Positions 1 to 11,325 of a stretch of DNA of 64,000 bases are shown here, in pieces. Each line of letters begins with the position of its first letter. Position 1 is the stretch's first letter. The translations under genes and the position numbers were made by a program. This stretch comes from Synechococcus sp. SynAce01. GTDB lineage: Bacteria; Cyanobacteriota; Cyanobacteriia; PCC-6307; Cyanobiaceae. The DNA is taken from the NCBI RefSeq assembly GCF_001885215.1, contig NZ_CP018091.1:2356001-2420000 (forward strand). The letters run 5' to 3'. Below the pieces are notes generated by a model. It saw only the letters and a list, made by a program, of their open reading frames with translations. It ran no database searches and was not told the DNA's origin.

Positions 1-622
1 GCAGCGCTTCCCAGCCCTGGGGATCCCAGCAGCCCAGCAACGGCTCCAGGGCCCGCAGTCCGGGGCCATCGGCAGGCGCCAGCCAGGCCTCTTCCAAGCC
101 GGCGGGCAGGATCACCGGCATGCGGCCATGGATCGGGGCAACCAACCGGTTCGGCGCGGTGGTGAGCAGGCAACAGCTTTCCACCTCACTGCCATCGGCT
201 CCGATCCAACGGTCCCAGAGGCCGGCCAGCCAGAACGGCCGCCGGTCGCGGCGGCGGATTAGCCAGGGCTGCTTGCGCCCGGCCACGGGCGGGCCTTTCC
301 ATTCATAAAAGCCATCAGCCGCCAGCAGGCAGCGGCGATGGCGCCAGGGGCCCCGGAAGGAGGCTCTGGTTGCCACGGTTTCGCTGCGGGCATTGATCGG
401 CCGGGTGGCGCCCAGTGGATCCTTGGACCATTCCGGCAGCAACCCCCAGAGCAGCAGGGCTGCGCCGATCTGGCCATGTTCCTGGCGCAGGCCCAGCACC
501 GGCTGACCCGGCCGCACCTCGGTCATCGGGGCGTAATGGGCGGCCAGGGCAGCCGGCAGGCTGTCGCGCAGCAGCGGCGGCAGTTTGTCGAACTCGGTGC
601 TCAGCGCATAGCGACCACACAT
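1..622 (-). CDS. SRAP (HMCES/YedK) domain protein, 3' end cut by window edge
   Basis: I translated this reading frame by hand; it runs off the left edge without a stop, giving the first 207 residues. The start is ATG immediately followed by Cys, so the protein begins MCGRYALS. In the SRAP family Cys2, exposed after Met removal, forms a thiazolidine cross-link with abasic sites in single-stranded DNA. Other family motifs follow in order: NARSET (about residue 75), GFYEW (about 102) and [15 protein letters not shown] (about 155-172), where the His is the second active-site residue. Its role is inferred to be protection of abasic sites at replication forks. It is divergent from ftsH with 96 bases between the starts. 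Family assignment is firm; only the C-terminus is missing. Confidence 0.9.
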   Translation of the reverse strand, partial: MCGRYALSTEFDKLPPLLRDSLPAALAAHYAPMTEVRPGQPVLGLRQEHGQIGAALLLWGLLPEWSKDPLGATRPINARSETVATRASFRGPWRHRRCLLAADGFYEWKGPPVAGRKQPWLIRRRDRRPFWLAGLWDRWIGADGSEVESCCLLTTAPNRLVAPIHGRMPVILPAGLEEAWLAPADGPGLRALEPLLGCWDPQGWEAL

Positions 623-718
623 GGGAGAAGCAGATCACGTTCGGTTCTCACCCCCGCCCCGACGGGCATGGCCGCGGTGGCTCGGCCTAGCTTGGCCCCA
701 TTCCAGCGCCGCACACCC

Positions 719-2635
<1,917 letters not shown>

Positions 2636-2662
2636 GCTGGGCTGGTTTTCAAGGGAACGAAA

Positions 2663-2687
2663 GGCCCCGGTACTTGACGCCGGGGCC
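2663..2687 (+). terminator. Hairpin downstream of ftsH, probable terminator
   Basis: A perfect 8-bp inverted repeat GGCCCCGG / CCGGGGCC with a 9-base loop lies 28 bases after the ftsH stop and before argF. No T-tract follows, so it could be an RNA-stabilising or Rho-assisted hairpin rather than a strong intrinsic terminator. Confidence 0.55.
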
Positions 2688-2722
2688 CCTGATCCCGGAT
2701 AAGGGATCTTTGGAATGGGGTC

Positions 2723-3679
2723 ATGAGCCCTCCGATCACCAGCCCCGTTCCGGCCCTTGCAGCCCTGCGGGGACGTGACCTGCTCTCCTGCGCCGATCTC
2801 AGCTCTGACGAGGCCCAAGCCTTGCTGCAACTGGCGGATGAGCTCAGGAGTGGCGCCCGCCAGATCGATCTGAAGGGCCGGCAGCTAGGTCTGATCTTCA
2901 CCAAGGCCTCAACCCGCACCCGGGTGAGTTTTTCGGTGGCCATGGCCCGCCTCGGTGGCCAGACCATCGATCTCAACCCCGCTGTCACCCAGGTGGGCCG
3001 TGGCGAGCCGATCGCCGACACCGCCCGGGTGCTCAGCCGCTACGTGGATGCCCTGGCGATCCGCACCTTCGCCCAGCAGGATCTCCTCGACTACGCGCAC
3101 TGGGCCTCGATCCCGGTGATCAATGCCCTCACCGACCTGGAGCATCCCTGCCAGGCCCTGGCTGATTTTTTGACCCTCAAAGATGCCTTCGGCAGCCTCG
3201 ATGGCCTGTGCCTGGCCTACGTGGGCGATGGCAACAACGTGGCCCACTCGCTGCTGCTCTGCGGAGCCCTGCTGGGGGTGAGTGTGCGGATCGCCTCTCC
3301 AGCTGGCTTCCAGCCTGATTCAGCCGTGCTGGAGCAGGCCAGGGCCCTGGCTGCGGGGCGTTGCAGCCTGGAGCTGACCACCGATCCCGTGGCTGCCGTG
3401 TGCGGTGCCCACGCCCTCTACACCGATGTCTGGGCCTCGATGGGCCAGGAGCAGGAACAACGGCAACGGGAGCAGGCCTTCGCCGGCTTCTGCCTCGATG
3501 AAGCCCTGCTGGCGGCGGCCGATCCGCGCGCCATCGTGCTGCATTGCCTGCCGGCCCACCGCGGTGAGGAGATCAGCGCCGGCGTCATCGATGGGCCCGC
3601 CAGCCGGGTGTTCGACCAGGCCGAAAACCGCCTCCATGCTCAGCAGGCGCTGCTGGCCGCTCTGCTGGGCGGGCTCTGA
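2723..3679 (+). CDS. argF: Ornithine carbamoyltransferase
   Basis: The 318-residue product transfers a carbamoyl group from carbamoyl phosphate to ornithine, giving citrulline in cytoplasmic arginine synthesis. The family signatures are all visible: the carbamoyl-phosphate loop STRTRVSF (about residues 61-68), EHPCQALADF (about 140) and the ornithine-binding HCLPAHRGEE near residue 275. Length matches typical bacterial OTCases. The ATG at 2723 gives a short N-terminus before the first conserved helix. It stands alone between ftsH and lexA on the same strand, with the hairpin at 2663-2687 upstream and 70 bases to lexA. Confidence 0.96.
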   Translation: MSPPITSPVPALAALRGRDLLSCADLSSDEAQALLQLADELRSGARQIDLKGRQLGLIFTKASTRTRVSFSVAMARLGGQTIDLNPAVTQVGRGEPIADTARVLSRYVDALAIRTFAQQDLLDYAHWASIPVINALTDLEHPCQALADFLTLKDAFGSLDGLCLAYVGDGNNVAHSLLLCGALLGVSVRIASPAGFQPDSAVLEQARALAAGRCSLELTTDPVAAVCGAHALYTDVWASMGQEQEQRQREQAFAGFCLDEALLAAADPRAIVLHCLPAHRGEEISAGVIDGPASRVFDQAENRLHAQQALLAALLGGL

Positions 3680-3714
3680 CTTCCTGCCGGGGCTGGACAT
3701 TGGCGCCAATTAGT

Positions 3715-3728
3715 GGCACAAATGTACT
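3715..3728 (+). promoter_or_regulatory. LexA (SOS) box in front of lexA
   Basis: GGCACAAATGTACT matches the cyanobacterial LexA consensus RGTACNNNDGTWCB at 13 of 14 positions, with C for T at position 3. It lies 21 bases upstream of the lexA start, in a position suited to autorepression. The consensus is established knowledge; binding here is inferred. Confidence 0.7.
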
Positions 3729-3749
3729 GACGGTGTCTGAGGCCAGCTG

Positions 3750-4385
3750 GTGATCTCCTTCGATTCGGATTCGCCTGCTCCCCAGGCCACGCTCACCTCG
3801 GCCCAGCAGGAGCTCTACGAGTGGCTGGCCAGTTACATCGACAGCCATCGCCACAGCCCCTCGATCCGCCAGATGATGGAGGCGATGGGCTTGCGCTCGC
3901 CGGCGCCGATCCAGAGCCGCCTGCGCCACCTGCAGCAGAAGGGCTGGATCACCTGGCAGGAGGGCCAGGCCCGCACCCTGCAGCTGCTGGGTGGCCATCT
4001 CCAGGGCATTCCCATGTTGGGCACCGTGGCGGCTGGCGGCTTGGTGGAGCCCTTCGATGACATCCAGGAGCGGCTCGATCTCCAGCCCCTGCTCGATACC
4101 CGCGGCCTGTTCGCCCTCACCGTGAACGGGGACAGCATGATCGCCGCCCACATCGACGATGGCGATGTGGTCTTGATGGAGCCCGTCAACGAGCCCAGCC
4201 GGCTCAAGGCCGGCACGATCGTGGCCGCCATGGTGGAGGGCCGGGGCACCACGCTCAAGCATTTCCACCGGCAAGGGGCGATGGTGCGCCTGGAAGCCGC
4301 CAACCCCGCCTATGCGCCGCTGCTGATCGAGGCCGAACAGGTGGCCGTGCAAGGGAAGCTGGTGGCGGTCTGGCGCCAGGTCTAG
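3750..4385 (+). CDS. lexA: LexA repressor, self-cleaving type
   Basis: This 211-residue repressor has an N-terminal winged helix with the recognition region HSPSIRQMMEAMGLRSPAPIQ followed by an S24-type self-cleavage domain. The cleavage dyad Ala-Gly is present in TVAAGGLVEP (about residue 93). The catalytic Ser is in NGDSMI (about 128) and the general-base Lys in TTLKHF (about 169). All three are intact, unlike the LexA of Synechocystis, which lacks them and does not run an SOS response. A true SOS regulator is therefore expected. The start is GTG at 3750; a shorter start further in would remove part of the leader before the conserved LTSAQQELYEWL helix. An SOS box lies directly upstream. 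Confidence 0.95.
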   Translation: MISFDSDSPAPQATLTSAQQELYEWLASYIDSHRHSPSIRQMMEAMGLRSPAPIQSRLRHLQQKGWITWQEGQARTLQLLGGHLQGIPMLGTVAAGGLVEPFDDIQERLDLQPLLDTRGLFALTVNGDSMIAAHIDDGDVVLMEPVNEPSRLKAGTIVAAMVEGRGTTLKHFHRQGAMVRLEAANPAYAPLLIEAEQVAVQGKLVAVWRQV

Positions 4386-4418
4386 GGGGCCGCCCGAGCT
4401 GTAATGTTGGACCCGAAA

Positions 4419-4491
4419 GGGGCCATAGCTCAGCTGGTAGAGCACCTGCATGGCATGCAGGGGGTCAGCGGTTCGAATCCGCTTGGCTCCA
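4419..4491 (+). tRNA. tRNA-Ala (anticodon GGC)
   Basis: The 73-base sequence folds as a standard cloverleaf. The acceptor stem is GGGGCCA/TGGCTCC with one G-T pair, and the D arm is GCTC/GAGC. The anticodon stem is CCTGC/GCAGG around loop ATGGCAT, giving anticodon GGC. The T arm is AGCGG-TTCGAAT-CCGCT and the discriminator is A. CCA is not encoded. It reads GCC/GCT alanine codons. Confidence 0.97.
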
Positions 4492-4576
4492 CTTTCAAAA
4501 TCGTTGCAACTCACCCAACTCCCGTTCCTCAGCCCTGCGCTCTGTGACAGGGCGATCGCTTGGGTTCCTTCAAGCT

Positions 4577-5800
4577 TCAGCCGCTGGCCTCAGGAGAGGC
4601 CTCTCCAAGGTTGTCGGCGCTGGCCGGTCCGATCTCGCCGAGGGCGCGCATCAGCGGCGTGATCGAGAGTCCCTGCACGATCACTGAATAGGCCACCACG
4701 GCGAAGGCCACGGTCACTACGGCGTCGCGGTAGGGGAGTGTGGTGGGCAGGCCCAGCGAGAGGGCCAGGGCCAGGGCGCCGCGCAGGCCGCCCCAGAAGA
4801 GCACGTGCTGGTGGCTGGTTTTCACCTTCAGCGCTGAACCCAGGAACAGGCTGCAGCAGAGATAGGTGGACAGGGCCCGCCCCGCAGTGACCAGAACAAT
4901 GGCGATGCCGATCGGCAGCAACACCTCGGTGAAGTTCTGGTGCGCCTCCAGCATCCCCATCAGCAGGAAGATCAGCGAGTTCACCACGAAGGCGGCGTAG
5001 TCCCAGAACGACACCACGGCCTCGCGTCCCTTCGGCGAGATGGCGCCCAATGGGCCGAGGTTGCCCATCATGATTCCGGCGGTGAGGGTGGCCAGCACCC
5101 CGGACACGTCCAGGTATTCCGCCAGCCAAAAGGAGCCGTACGCAGCAATGGTGGTGAAGGTGATCTCCACCAGGGGATCCTCGGTACGGCCGGCCAGGGC
5201 CAGGACCGCTGCTGCCACTGCGCCGCCGCAGGCCACGCCGCCAACGATCGTGACCGCCAGGAACTGAACGGTGCCCAGCGGTGTGATCGCGGCGCCGGTG
5301 GCCAAGGCGATCGCCACACTGAAGCCCACTGCAGCGGTGCTGTCATTCAGGAGGCTTTCGGCCTCCACCAGTGCCCGCAGCCGCCCATGCACGCCGGCTT
5401 CCTTGAAGGTGGCGATCACCGAAACCGGATCGGTGGCTGAGATCAGCACACCGAAGAGCAGGGCCGCCGGCCAGCTCCAGTGGGCCCAATAGTGCATTCC
5501 AAGCGTGGTGACCCCGACGGAGAGTACCACCCCCAGGGTGGCCAGGGTGAGCACCACCGGCAGGTCCTTGCGCAGCGCTGGCCAGGCGATGTAGAGGGCC
5601 GCCTCAAAGATCAAGGGCGGCAGGAAGGCGTTGAAGATCAACTCCCGCGTCAGGCTGAGATCGGGGGCGAAGGGCAGCCACGCCAGCACGATCCCCCCCA
5701 GCACCAGGCCAACGCTGTAAGGCAGTCGCAGCCTGCGGGCCAGCATGGCCACCACCGCTGCCACCAGCAGCAGCAGTTCGATCGATTCGATGGTGAGCAT
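4577..5800 (-). CDS. CPA1-family Na+/H+ antiporter
   Basis: The 407-residue protein is almost entirely hydrophobic, with about 12 predicted membrane segments. It has the hallmark FGVLISATDPVSVIATFKE stretch near residues 118-136, whose Asp belongs to the ion-binding site of the cation/proton antiporter-1 (NhaP/NHE) family. A further signature, LLNDSTAAVGFSVA, follows near 150. It would exchange external protons for cytoplasmic Na+ (or Li+/K+) across the plasma or thylakoid membrane. There is no long C-terminal cytosolic regulatory domain. It lies convergent to the tRNA and 68 bases downstream of ppsA on the same strand. The specific NhaS paralogue cannot be decided from sequence alone. Confidence 0.88.
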   Translation of the reverse strand: MLTIESIELLLLVAAVVAMLARRLRLPYSVGLVLGGIVLAWLPFAPDLSLTRELIFNAFLPPLIFEAALYIAWPALRKDLPVVLTLATLGVVLSVGVTTLGMHYWAHWSWPAALLFGVLISATDPVSVIATFKEAGVHGRLRALVEAESLLNDSTAAVGFSVAIALATGAAITPLGTVQFLAVTIVGGVACGGAVAAAVLALAGRTEDPLVEITFTTIAAYGSFWLAEYLDVSGVLATLTAGIMMGNLGPLGAISPKGREAVVSFWDYAAFVVNSLIFLLMGMLEAHQNFTEVLLPIGIAIVLVTAGRALSTYLCCSLFLGSALKVKTSHQHVLFWGGLRGALALALSLGLPTTLPYRDAVVTVAFAVVAYSVIVQGLSITPLMRALGEIGPASADNLGEASPEASG

Positions 5801-5868
5801 GGGCGAGAGGGGAGGGTGCGGCGTGCCGAAGGCAGCCCTCCAAGTGTGAAGGTTGGGACCCGCAGGCG

Positions 5869-8322
5869 TCAGCTCAGCTTCGCCGCTACGCCCATCTCCT
5901 GCTCCAGGGCTGCGATCGCCAGGCGGGTCTGCACGACGGCGTCGGGATTCAGGCTGATCGAATCGATGCCTTGCTCCACCAGGAAGCGGGCAAACTCGGG
6001 ATAGTCGCTCGGGGCCTGGCCGCAGATGCCGATCTTGCGGCCGCAGCGTCTGGCTGTGCGGATCGCCATTCGGATCATGTCCTTGACGATGGGGTGACGC
6101 TCGTCGAAGAGATCGGCCACCAGAGCTGAATCGCGATCCAAGCCCAGGGTGAGTTGGGTGAGGTCGTTGGAGCCGATCGAAAAGCCGTCAAACCGTTCAG
6201 CGAAGGCCTCAGCTCCGATCACATTGCTGGGCAGCTCGCACATCACATACACCTGCAACCCGTTCACGCCCCGCCTGAGGCCATGGCGGGCCATTTCGGC
6301 CAGCACCCGGTCACCTTCCTCCGGCGTTCGACAGAACGGAATCATCGGGATCACATTGCTGAGGCCCATGTCCTCACGCACATGCCTGAGGGCCGCACAT
6401 TCCAGGGCAAACGCTTCACGGAAGGCCGGCGCGACATAACGGGAGGCGCCACGCCAGCCGATCATCGGGTTCTCTTCGTGGGGCTCGAAGTCTGCGCCGC
6501 CCAGCAGCTTCGCGTATTCATTGCTCTTGAAATCGGAGAATCGCAGGATCACTGGACGCGGATAAAACGCGGCAGCCAGGCGAGCCATGCCCTGGCTGAG
6601 CAGGTCGAGGTAATAGTCCGCTGGATGGGGGTGGCCGGCGGTGAGCTTGGCAATCGCGGCGCGCTGCTCAAGGTCGCTGACCCGCTCAGGTTCCAGCAAG
6701 GCCATCGGGTGAACCTTGATCTGATTGGCGATGATGAATTCCAATCGGGCCAGCCCAACGCCATCACAGGGGATGGCCGCCAGCTTGAAAGCATCCTCCG
6801 GGTTGCCCACATTCACCAGGATCTGGGTGCGGGTGGAGGGAAGATCGCCGATGTCCTGTTCCTCCAGGCGGTAGGCCAGCGCTCCTCGGTAGACGCGACC
6901 CACATCCCCCTCGCAGCAGCTGGCCGTGACCGTTTCTCCATCGGCGATGGTTGTGGTGGCGTCGCCGCAGCCGACGATCGCGGTGATGCCCATTTCACGG
7001 GCGATGATCGCCGCATGGCAGGTGCGGCCACCCTGGTTGGTGATCACCCCGGCAGCCTTTTTGAGGATCGGTTCCCAGTCGGGGTCGGTGCGGTTGGTGA
7101 CGAGCAGGTCACCATTCTCGAACTGGTCGATTCCCGTGGGATCGGCGATCACTCGGGCCCGGCCACTGCTCACCGAGGCACCAATCGCCCGTCCCTTGCT
7201 GATCAGTTCGGCGTCATGGGCTTCGAGATGCCAGCTGCGCAGCACGGCCGACGACTGGCGTGATTCCACCGTCTCCGGCCTAGCCTGCACGACGAACAGC
7301 TCGCCACTGAGGCCGTCCTTGGCCCACTCGATGTCCATCGGTGTGGGCACCCCGTGCTGGCTGCTGTAGTGCTGCTCGATTCGGCAGGCCCAGCGGGCCA
7401 GGGTCAGCACTTCGTCGTCGCCGATGGCATAACGGCGACGATCTACATCCGCAACCGGCACGTTGCGCGTGGAGGTTCCAGGATCGGCAGACTCCACTCC
7501 CACCATGCGGATCTCCTTGCTGCCCAGTCGGCGGCTGATGATCGGTGCATGGCCCTGCTGCAACGTGGGCTTGAAGATCAGGTATTCATCGGGGTTCACC
7601 GCTCCCTGCACCACGTTTTCACCAAAGCCGTAGGAGGCGGTGAGCAGCACCGCGTCGCGGAAGCCGGTTTCAGTGTCGAGCGTGAAGATCACTCCAGCGG
7701 CGGCCAGATCGGATCGCACCATGCGCTGCACGCCGATCGAGAGCGCCACCTCGAGATGGTCGAAACCGTTGTTCTGGCGGTAGGAAATGGCCCGATCCGT
7801 GAACAACGACGCATAACAGCGGCGGCAGGCATCCAATAGCGCCGCCTCTCCCTGGATGTTCAGAAAGGTGTCCTGCTGCCCGGCGAAGCTGGCATCGGGG
7901 AGATCCTCGGCGGTGGCGCTGGAGCGCACCGCCACGCTCAAGGATTCGCCATCCCCGACACCTTCGTTGTGGCGCAGATCGGCGTAGGCCGAAGTGATCG
8001 CCTGCTGCAGTGACTCCGGCAGAAACGCCGCCAGGATGCGTTGGCGGGCGGCCGCTCCGGCGGCTTGGAGGGCGCCCAGGTCGGTGGAATCGAGCTGGCT
8101 CAGCAGCTGACGCAGCGGCTGATCGAGACCGTTGTGGCTCAGGAAAAGGCGATAGGCCTCTGAGGTTGTGGCGAACCCCCCGGGCACGCGCACCCCCTGG
8201 GCCGAGAGCTCGCGGATCAGTTCGCCCAGCGAGGCATTTTTGCCACCAACGCTGGGGATGTCGGTGAGTCCGATGGCCTCGAGTGGGACCACGAGCTGCC
8301 GGTTGCGAGCCAGTTCAGCCAT
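5869..8322 (-). CDS. ppsA: Phosphoenolpyruvate synthase
   Basis: The 817-residue enzyme converts pyruvate, ATP and water to phosphoenolpyruvate, AMP and phosphate for gluconeogenesis. Domains are in the usual order. The N-terminal ATP-grasp-like nucleotide domain contains VGGKNASLGE (about 25) and VRSSATAEDLPDASFAGQQ (about 131). The central swivelling domain has the phosphohistidine motif GGRTCHAAIIARE (about 430). The C-terminal PEP-binding barrel ends with GICGQAPSD and SISLNPDAV. Length is close to E. coli PpsA. It is divergent from hoxE, with 152 bases between the starts, and is placed next to pyruvate-consuming PFOR and hydrogenase genes, although no shared operon is implied. Confidence 0.95.
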   Translation of the reverse strand: MAELARNRQLVVPLEAIGLTDIPSVGGKNASLGELIRELSAQGVRVPGGFATTSEAYRLFLSHNGLDQPLRQLLSQLDSTDLGALQAAGAAARQRILAAFLPESLQQAITSAYADLRHNEGVGDGESLSVAVRSSATAEDLPDASFAGQQDTFLNIQGEAALLDACRRCYASLFTDRAISYRQNNGFDHLEVALSIGVQRMVRSDLAAAGVIFTLDTETGFRDAVLLTASYGFGENVVQGAVNPDEYLIFKPTLQQGHAPIISRRLGSKEIRMVGVESADPGTSTRNVPVADVDRRRYAIGDDEVLTLARWACRIEQHYSSQHGVPTPMDIEWAKDGLSGELFVVQARPETVESRQSSAVLRSWHLEAHDAELISKGRAIGASVSSGRARVIADPTGIDQFENGDLLVTNRTDPDWEPILKKAAGVITNQGGRTCHAAIIAREMGITAIVGCGDATTTIADGETVTASCCEGDVGRVYRGALAYRLEEQDIGDLPSTRTQILVNVGNPEDAFKLAAIPCDGVGLARLEFIIANQIKVHPMALLEPERVSDLEQRAAIAKLTAGHPHPADYYLDLLSQGMARLAAAFYPRPVILRFSDFKSNEYAKLLGGADFEPHEENPMIGWRGASRYVAPAFREAFALECAALRHVREDMGLSNVIPMIPFCRTPEEGDRVLAEMARHGLRRGVNGLQVYVMCELPSNVIGAEAFAERFDGFSIGSNDLTQLTLGLDRDSALVADLFDERHPIVKDMIRMAIRTARRCGRKIGICGQAPSDYPEFARFLVEQGIDSISLNPDAVVQTRLAIAALEQEMGVAAKLS

Positions 8323-8474
8323 ATGCCCCGCAAACTATGCGCGTGTTCAACCCTAGGGAAAGGCCCCGCCGGCGCAGCCAGGCCAGGGAAGATTCAGAAA
8401 AGACGAAGGAATACAGCGAGATCAGTCCGAACCGCTACGACTTCCTACGCTGGATTGAGGGTTGCGACAGCGTC

Positions 8475-8978
8475 ATGCCCAGTGCCCCAACCGAACGGTC
8501 CGCTGAGGCCTCTGCTGAAGAGGTATCAGGCTTTGAAGCTTTGCAGTCGATTCTGGCTCGGCATCAGCGCAGCCCAGACAGCCTGATCGAGGTCCTCAAT
8601 CACGCCCAGGAGACTTACCACTACCTCAGTGATGACCTGCTGCGCCATGTCGCCCGCAACCTGGGGCTGCCGCTCAGCCAGGTCTTTGGCACCGCCTCGT
8701 TTTATCACCTGTTTCGTTTCCAGGCACCGGCCAGGCACAACTGCACGGTCTGTACTGGCACAGCTTGCAGCGTCATCGGAGCCGGTCGCCTGGTGGAAGC
8801 TTTGGAGCAGGAGCTGGGGATCCGCCTGGGCAGCAGCAGGGCCGATGGATCAATAGACCTGGGCTCCGTTCGATGTCTGGGCACCTGCGGCGCCGCGCCG
8901 CTGGTGGTGATCGATGGGGTGGTGGCCAAGCAGCAGACCGTCGCCTCCGTACTGGAAGCCGTGCGGAGTCTGCGGTGA
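8475..8978 (+). CDS. hoxE: Bidirectional hydrogenase diaphorase subunit HoxE
   Basis: The 167-residue subunit is the thioredoxin-fold [2Fe-2S] protein of the NAD(P)-linked Hox hydrogenase, homologous to NuoE of complex I. The cluster ligands are visible as CTVCTGTAC (about 94-102) and CLGTCGAAP (about 135-143). I chose the ATG at 8475, which gives the typical length; the frame is open upstream to 8283, but that part is unconserved-looking and crosses the ppsA start. It opens the operon hoxEFUYHW-hypA, and its stop overlaps the hoxF start (TGATG). Confidence 0.93.
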   Translation: MPSAPTERSAEASAEEVSGFEALQSILARHQRSPDSLIEVLNHAQETYHYLSDDLLRHVARNLGLPLSQVFGTASFYHLFRFQAPARHNCTVCTGTACSVIGAGRLVEALEQELGIRLGSSRADGSIDLGSVRCLGTCGAAPLVVIDGVVAKQQTVASVLEAVRSLR

Positions 8979-10609
8979 TGACAGCACCCCCAGCCCCCTT
9001 GTGCCTGCGTTGTTGCACCTCGGCAGGCTGCCTGGCGAGCGGTGCGGCCGAATTGAGGCAGGCCCTGCAGCGTGCAGTGTCCTGTCTTGAGCTGGTCGAC
9101 CGGATAGAGATCAGGGGCGTCGGTTGCCTGGGACCCTGCAGCCAGGGGGCGTTGCTGGCGGTTGACCCAGACGGAGCGCTCTTCGCCGGTGTCAGGGCGG
9201 AGGATGCCACTGGGCTAATTGCGGCTCTGGTCCGTCGCTGGGAATTGGAAGCGATCGATGGGCAGCGGCGGCCCCTCGCCTGGACCCCTGGGCGCGGGGA
9301 GCGGCTTGACACCAGTCGGCCTTTCTTTGCCCGCCAACGACGCGTGGTGTTGGAGAACTGCGGCCTGATTGACCCGGAGCGGATCGAGGCGGCGATCGAG
9401 CGGGGGGCTTACGACCAGTTGCGTCGAGCTGTTCAGGAGCTCACCCCGATGCAGGTGGTGGAGACGATCTACCGCAGTGGCCTGCGGGGACGCGGCGGGG
9501 CCGGCTATCCCACGGGGCTGAAGTGGAGCACCGTTGCCAAGATGCCCGGTGACCACAAAGTGGTGGTTTGCAATGCCGATGAGGGTGATCCGGGCGCCTT
9601 CATGGACCGCAGCGTTCTGGAGGGGGATCCCCATCGGGTGCTGGAGGGCATGGCGATCGCCGCTTTTGCGGTGGGGGCAAGCCGAGGCTTCATTTACATC
9701 CGCGCCGAATACACCCTGGCGATCGAGAACCTGCGCGGGGCGATTGAGCAGGCCCAGCGCCACCGCCTGCTGGGCCAGAGATTGTTCGATTCCAGCTTTG
9801 AGTTCACGGTGGAGTTGCGGGTCGGGGCTGGGGCCTATGTCTGCGGAGAGGAAACGGCCCTGATCCACTCGATCGAAGGCAAGCGCGGCACCCCCAGACC
9901 ACGGCCGCCCTACCCGGCCGAGCAGGGGGTGGGCGGCCTGCCCACCTTGATCAACAACGTCGAAACCTTCGCCAACGTGGTGCCGATCCTGCGGGAGGGT
10001 TCCGACTGGTATGCAGCGATCGGTACGACCAGCAGCAAAGGCACCAAGGTGTTCTCACTGACGGGCAACGTGCGCTGGGGAGGACTGCTGGAAGTGCCGA
10101 TGGGCACCAGCCTGGCCACGATCGTGCAGGAGATGGGGGGCGGTGCTCCCGAAGGCTCCACGATCAAGGCCGTCCAGACCGGTGGCCCCTCGGGTGGCTG
10201 CGTGCCCGCTTCCGAGCTCAACACAGCGGTCGATTACGCCTCGTTGCAGGAACTGGGCACGATCATGGGCTCCGGCGGCATGGTGGTGATGGACCACAGC
10301 ACCAACATGGTGGCCCTCGCCGCGTTCTTCATGGAGTTCTGCCGGGATGAATCCTGCGGCAAGTGCGTGCCCTGCCGCGCCGGCACCGTCCAGCTCCATG
10401 GGTTGCTGCAGAAGCACCTGGCCGGCGACGCCACTGCCGCGGACCTGGCCCAGCTCGAGGCCCTCTGCCACATGGTCAAAGACACCAGCCTCTGCGGCCT
10501 CGGCCAGAGCGCTCCCAAGCCGGTCCTGAGCACCCTGCGCTTCTTCCGTGAGGAGTACGTGGCCCTGCTGAAGCCCGTGGCTGCGCGTGCAACCGAGGCT
10601 GCGCCATGA
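8978..10609 (+). CDS. hoxF: Bidirectional hydrogenase diaphorase subunit HoxF
   Basis: The 543-residue flavin subunit oxidises or reduces NAD(P)H in the Hox complex (NuoF homologue). An N-terminal thioredoxin-like [2Fe-2S] domain comes first, with Cys pairs near LCLRCC and GCLGPC. The FMN/NAD region carries [13 protein letters not shown] (about 169) and the glycine-rich [14 protein letters not shown] (about 285). A C-terminal [4Fe-4S] motif [13 protein letters not shown] lies near 458. The ATG overlaps the hoxE stop by one base, which fits translational coupling and places the start; the longer upstream frame lies inside hoxE. Confidence 0.96.
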   Translation: MTAPPAPLCLRCCTSAGCLASGAAELRQALQRAVSCLELVDRIEIRGVGCLGPCSQGALLAVDPDGALFAGVRAEDATGLIAALVRRWELEAIDGQRRPLAWTPGRGERLDTSRPFFARQRRVVLENCGLIDPERIEAAIERGAYDQLRRAVQELTPMQVVETIYRSGLRGRGGAGYPTGLKWSTVAKMPGDHKVVVCNADEGDPGAFMDRSVLEGDPHRVLEGMAIAAFAVGASRGFIYIRAEYTLAIENLRGAIEQAQRHRLLGQRLFDSSFEFTVELRVGAGAYVCGEETALIHSIEGKRGTPRPRPPYPAEQGVGGLPTLINNVETFANVVPILREGSDWYAAIGTTSSKGTKVFSLTGNVRWGGLLEVPMGTSLATIVQEMGGGAPEGSTIKAVQTGGPSGGCVPASELNTAVDYASLQELGTIMGSGGMVVMDHSTNMVALAAFFMEFCRDESCGKCVPCRAGTVQLHGLLQKHLAGDATAADLAQLEALCHMVKDTSLCGLGQSAPKPVLSTLRFFREEYVALLKPVAARATEAAP

Positions 10610-11325
10610 GTGTCTCCACCCTGACGATCGACGGCCAGGCGGTGGCGATGGCCGTCGGCGCCACCCTGCTGGAGGCGGCCCGGGAGGTGGGGATCGCCAT
10701 TCCTACCCTCTGCCACCTGGAGGGGTTGAGCCCTGTGGCGGCCTGTCGCCTCTGCCTGGTGGAGATCGAGGGCAGCGGCAAGTTGCAGCCCGCCTGCATC
10801 ACCCCCGTGCTGGAGGGGATGGTGGTGCGCACCGACAGTCCCACTTTGCGGGACTACCGCCGCACGGTGATCGAACTGCTGTTCACCGAGGGGAACCACG
10901 TCTGCGCGGTGTGCGTGGCCAACGGCCATTGCGAGCTTCAGGACCGCGCCGTGGAGGTGGGCATGGACCATTCCCGCCTGCCCTACCGCTTCCCTGATCG
11001 CGCGGTGGATCTCTCCCACCAGCGCTTTGGGCTCGACCACAACCGCTGCATCCTCTGCACCCGCTGCGTGCGGGTCTGCGACGAGGTGGAGGGCGCCCAC
11101 GTCTGGGACGTGGCCTGGCGGGGAGAGCACTGCCGGATCATCGCCGGGCTCGATCAGCCCTGGGGAGCGGTGGATGCCTGCACCGACTGCGGCAAGTGCG
11201 TGATGGTCTGCCCTACCGGCGCCCTCTTCCCCAAGGGCGACACGGTGGAGGAGAAGCACGAGGATCCCAGCCAGCTGGTCGCCCTGCTGCGGGCCCGTCA
11301 GGCGCGCCAAGGGGCGCCGCCATGA
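10606..11325 (+). CDS. hoxU: Bidirectional hydrogenase subunit HoxU
   Basis: The 239-residue iron-sulfur subunit carries electrons between HoxF and the hydrogenase dimer (homologous to the N-terminus of NuoG). A plant-type [2Fe-2S] domain has CHLEGL....ACRLC (about 36-51). A His/Cys cluster motif [13 protein letters not shown] follows near 100. Two ferredoxin-like [4Fe-4S] motifs are [14 protein letters not shown] (about 149) and [14 protein letters not shown] (about 192). The start overlaps the hoxF stop as ATGA and the stop overlaps hoxY the same way. Confidence 0.95.
   Translation: MSVSTLTIDGQAVAMAVGATLLEAAREVGIAIPTLCHLEGLSPVAACRLCLVEIEGSGKLQPACITPVLEGMVVRTDSPTLRDYRRTVIELLFTEGNHVCAVCVANGHCELQDRAVEVGMDHSRLPYRFPDRAVDLSHQRFGLDHNRCILCTRCVRVCDEVEGAHVWDVAWRGEHCRIIAGLDQPWGAVDACTDCGKCVMVCPTGALFPKGDTVEEKHEDPSQLVALLRARQARQGAPP

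Noticed and set aside
338-718. N-terminal extension of ftsH
   Set aside because: The extra 127 codons lie antisense to the SRAP gene, and the standard FtsH start is at 719.
8323-8474. LexA or AbrB site in the hoxE leader
   Set aside because: No sequence close to the SOS box consensus was found in the 152-base gap.
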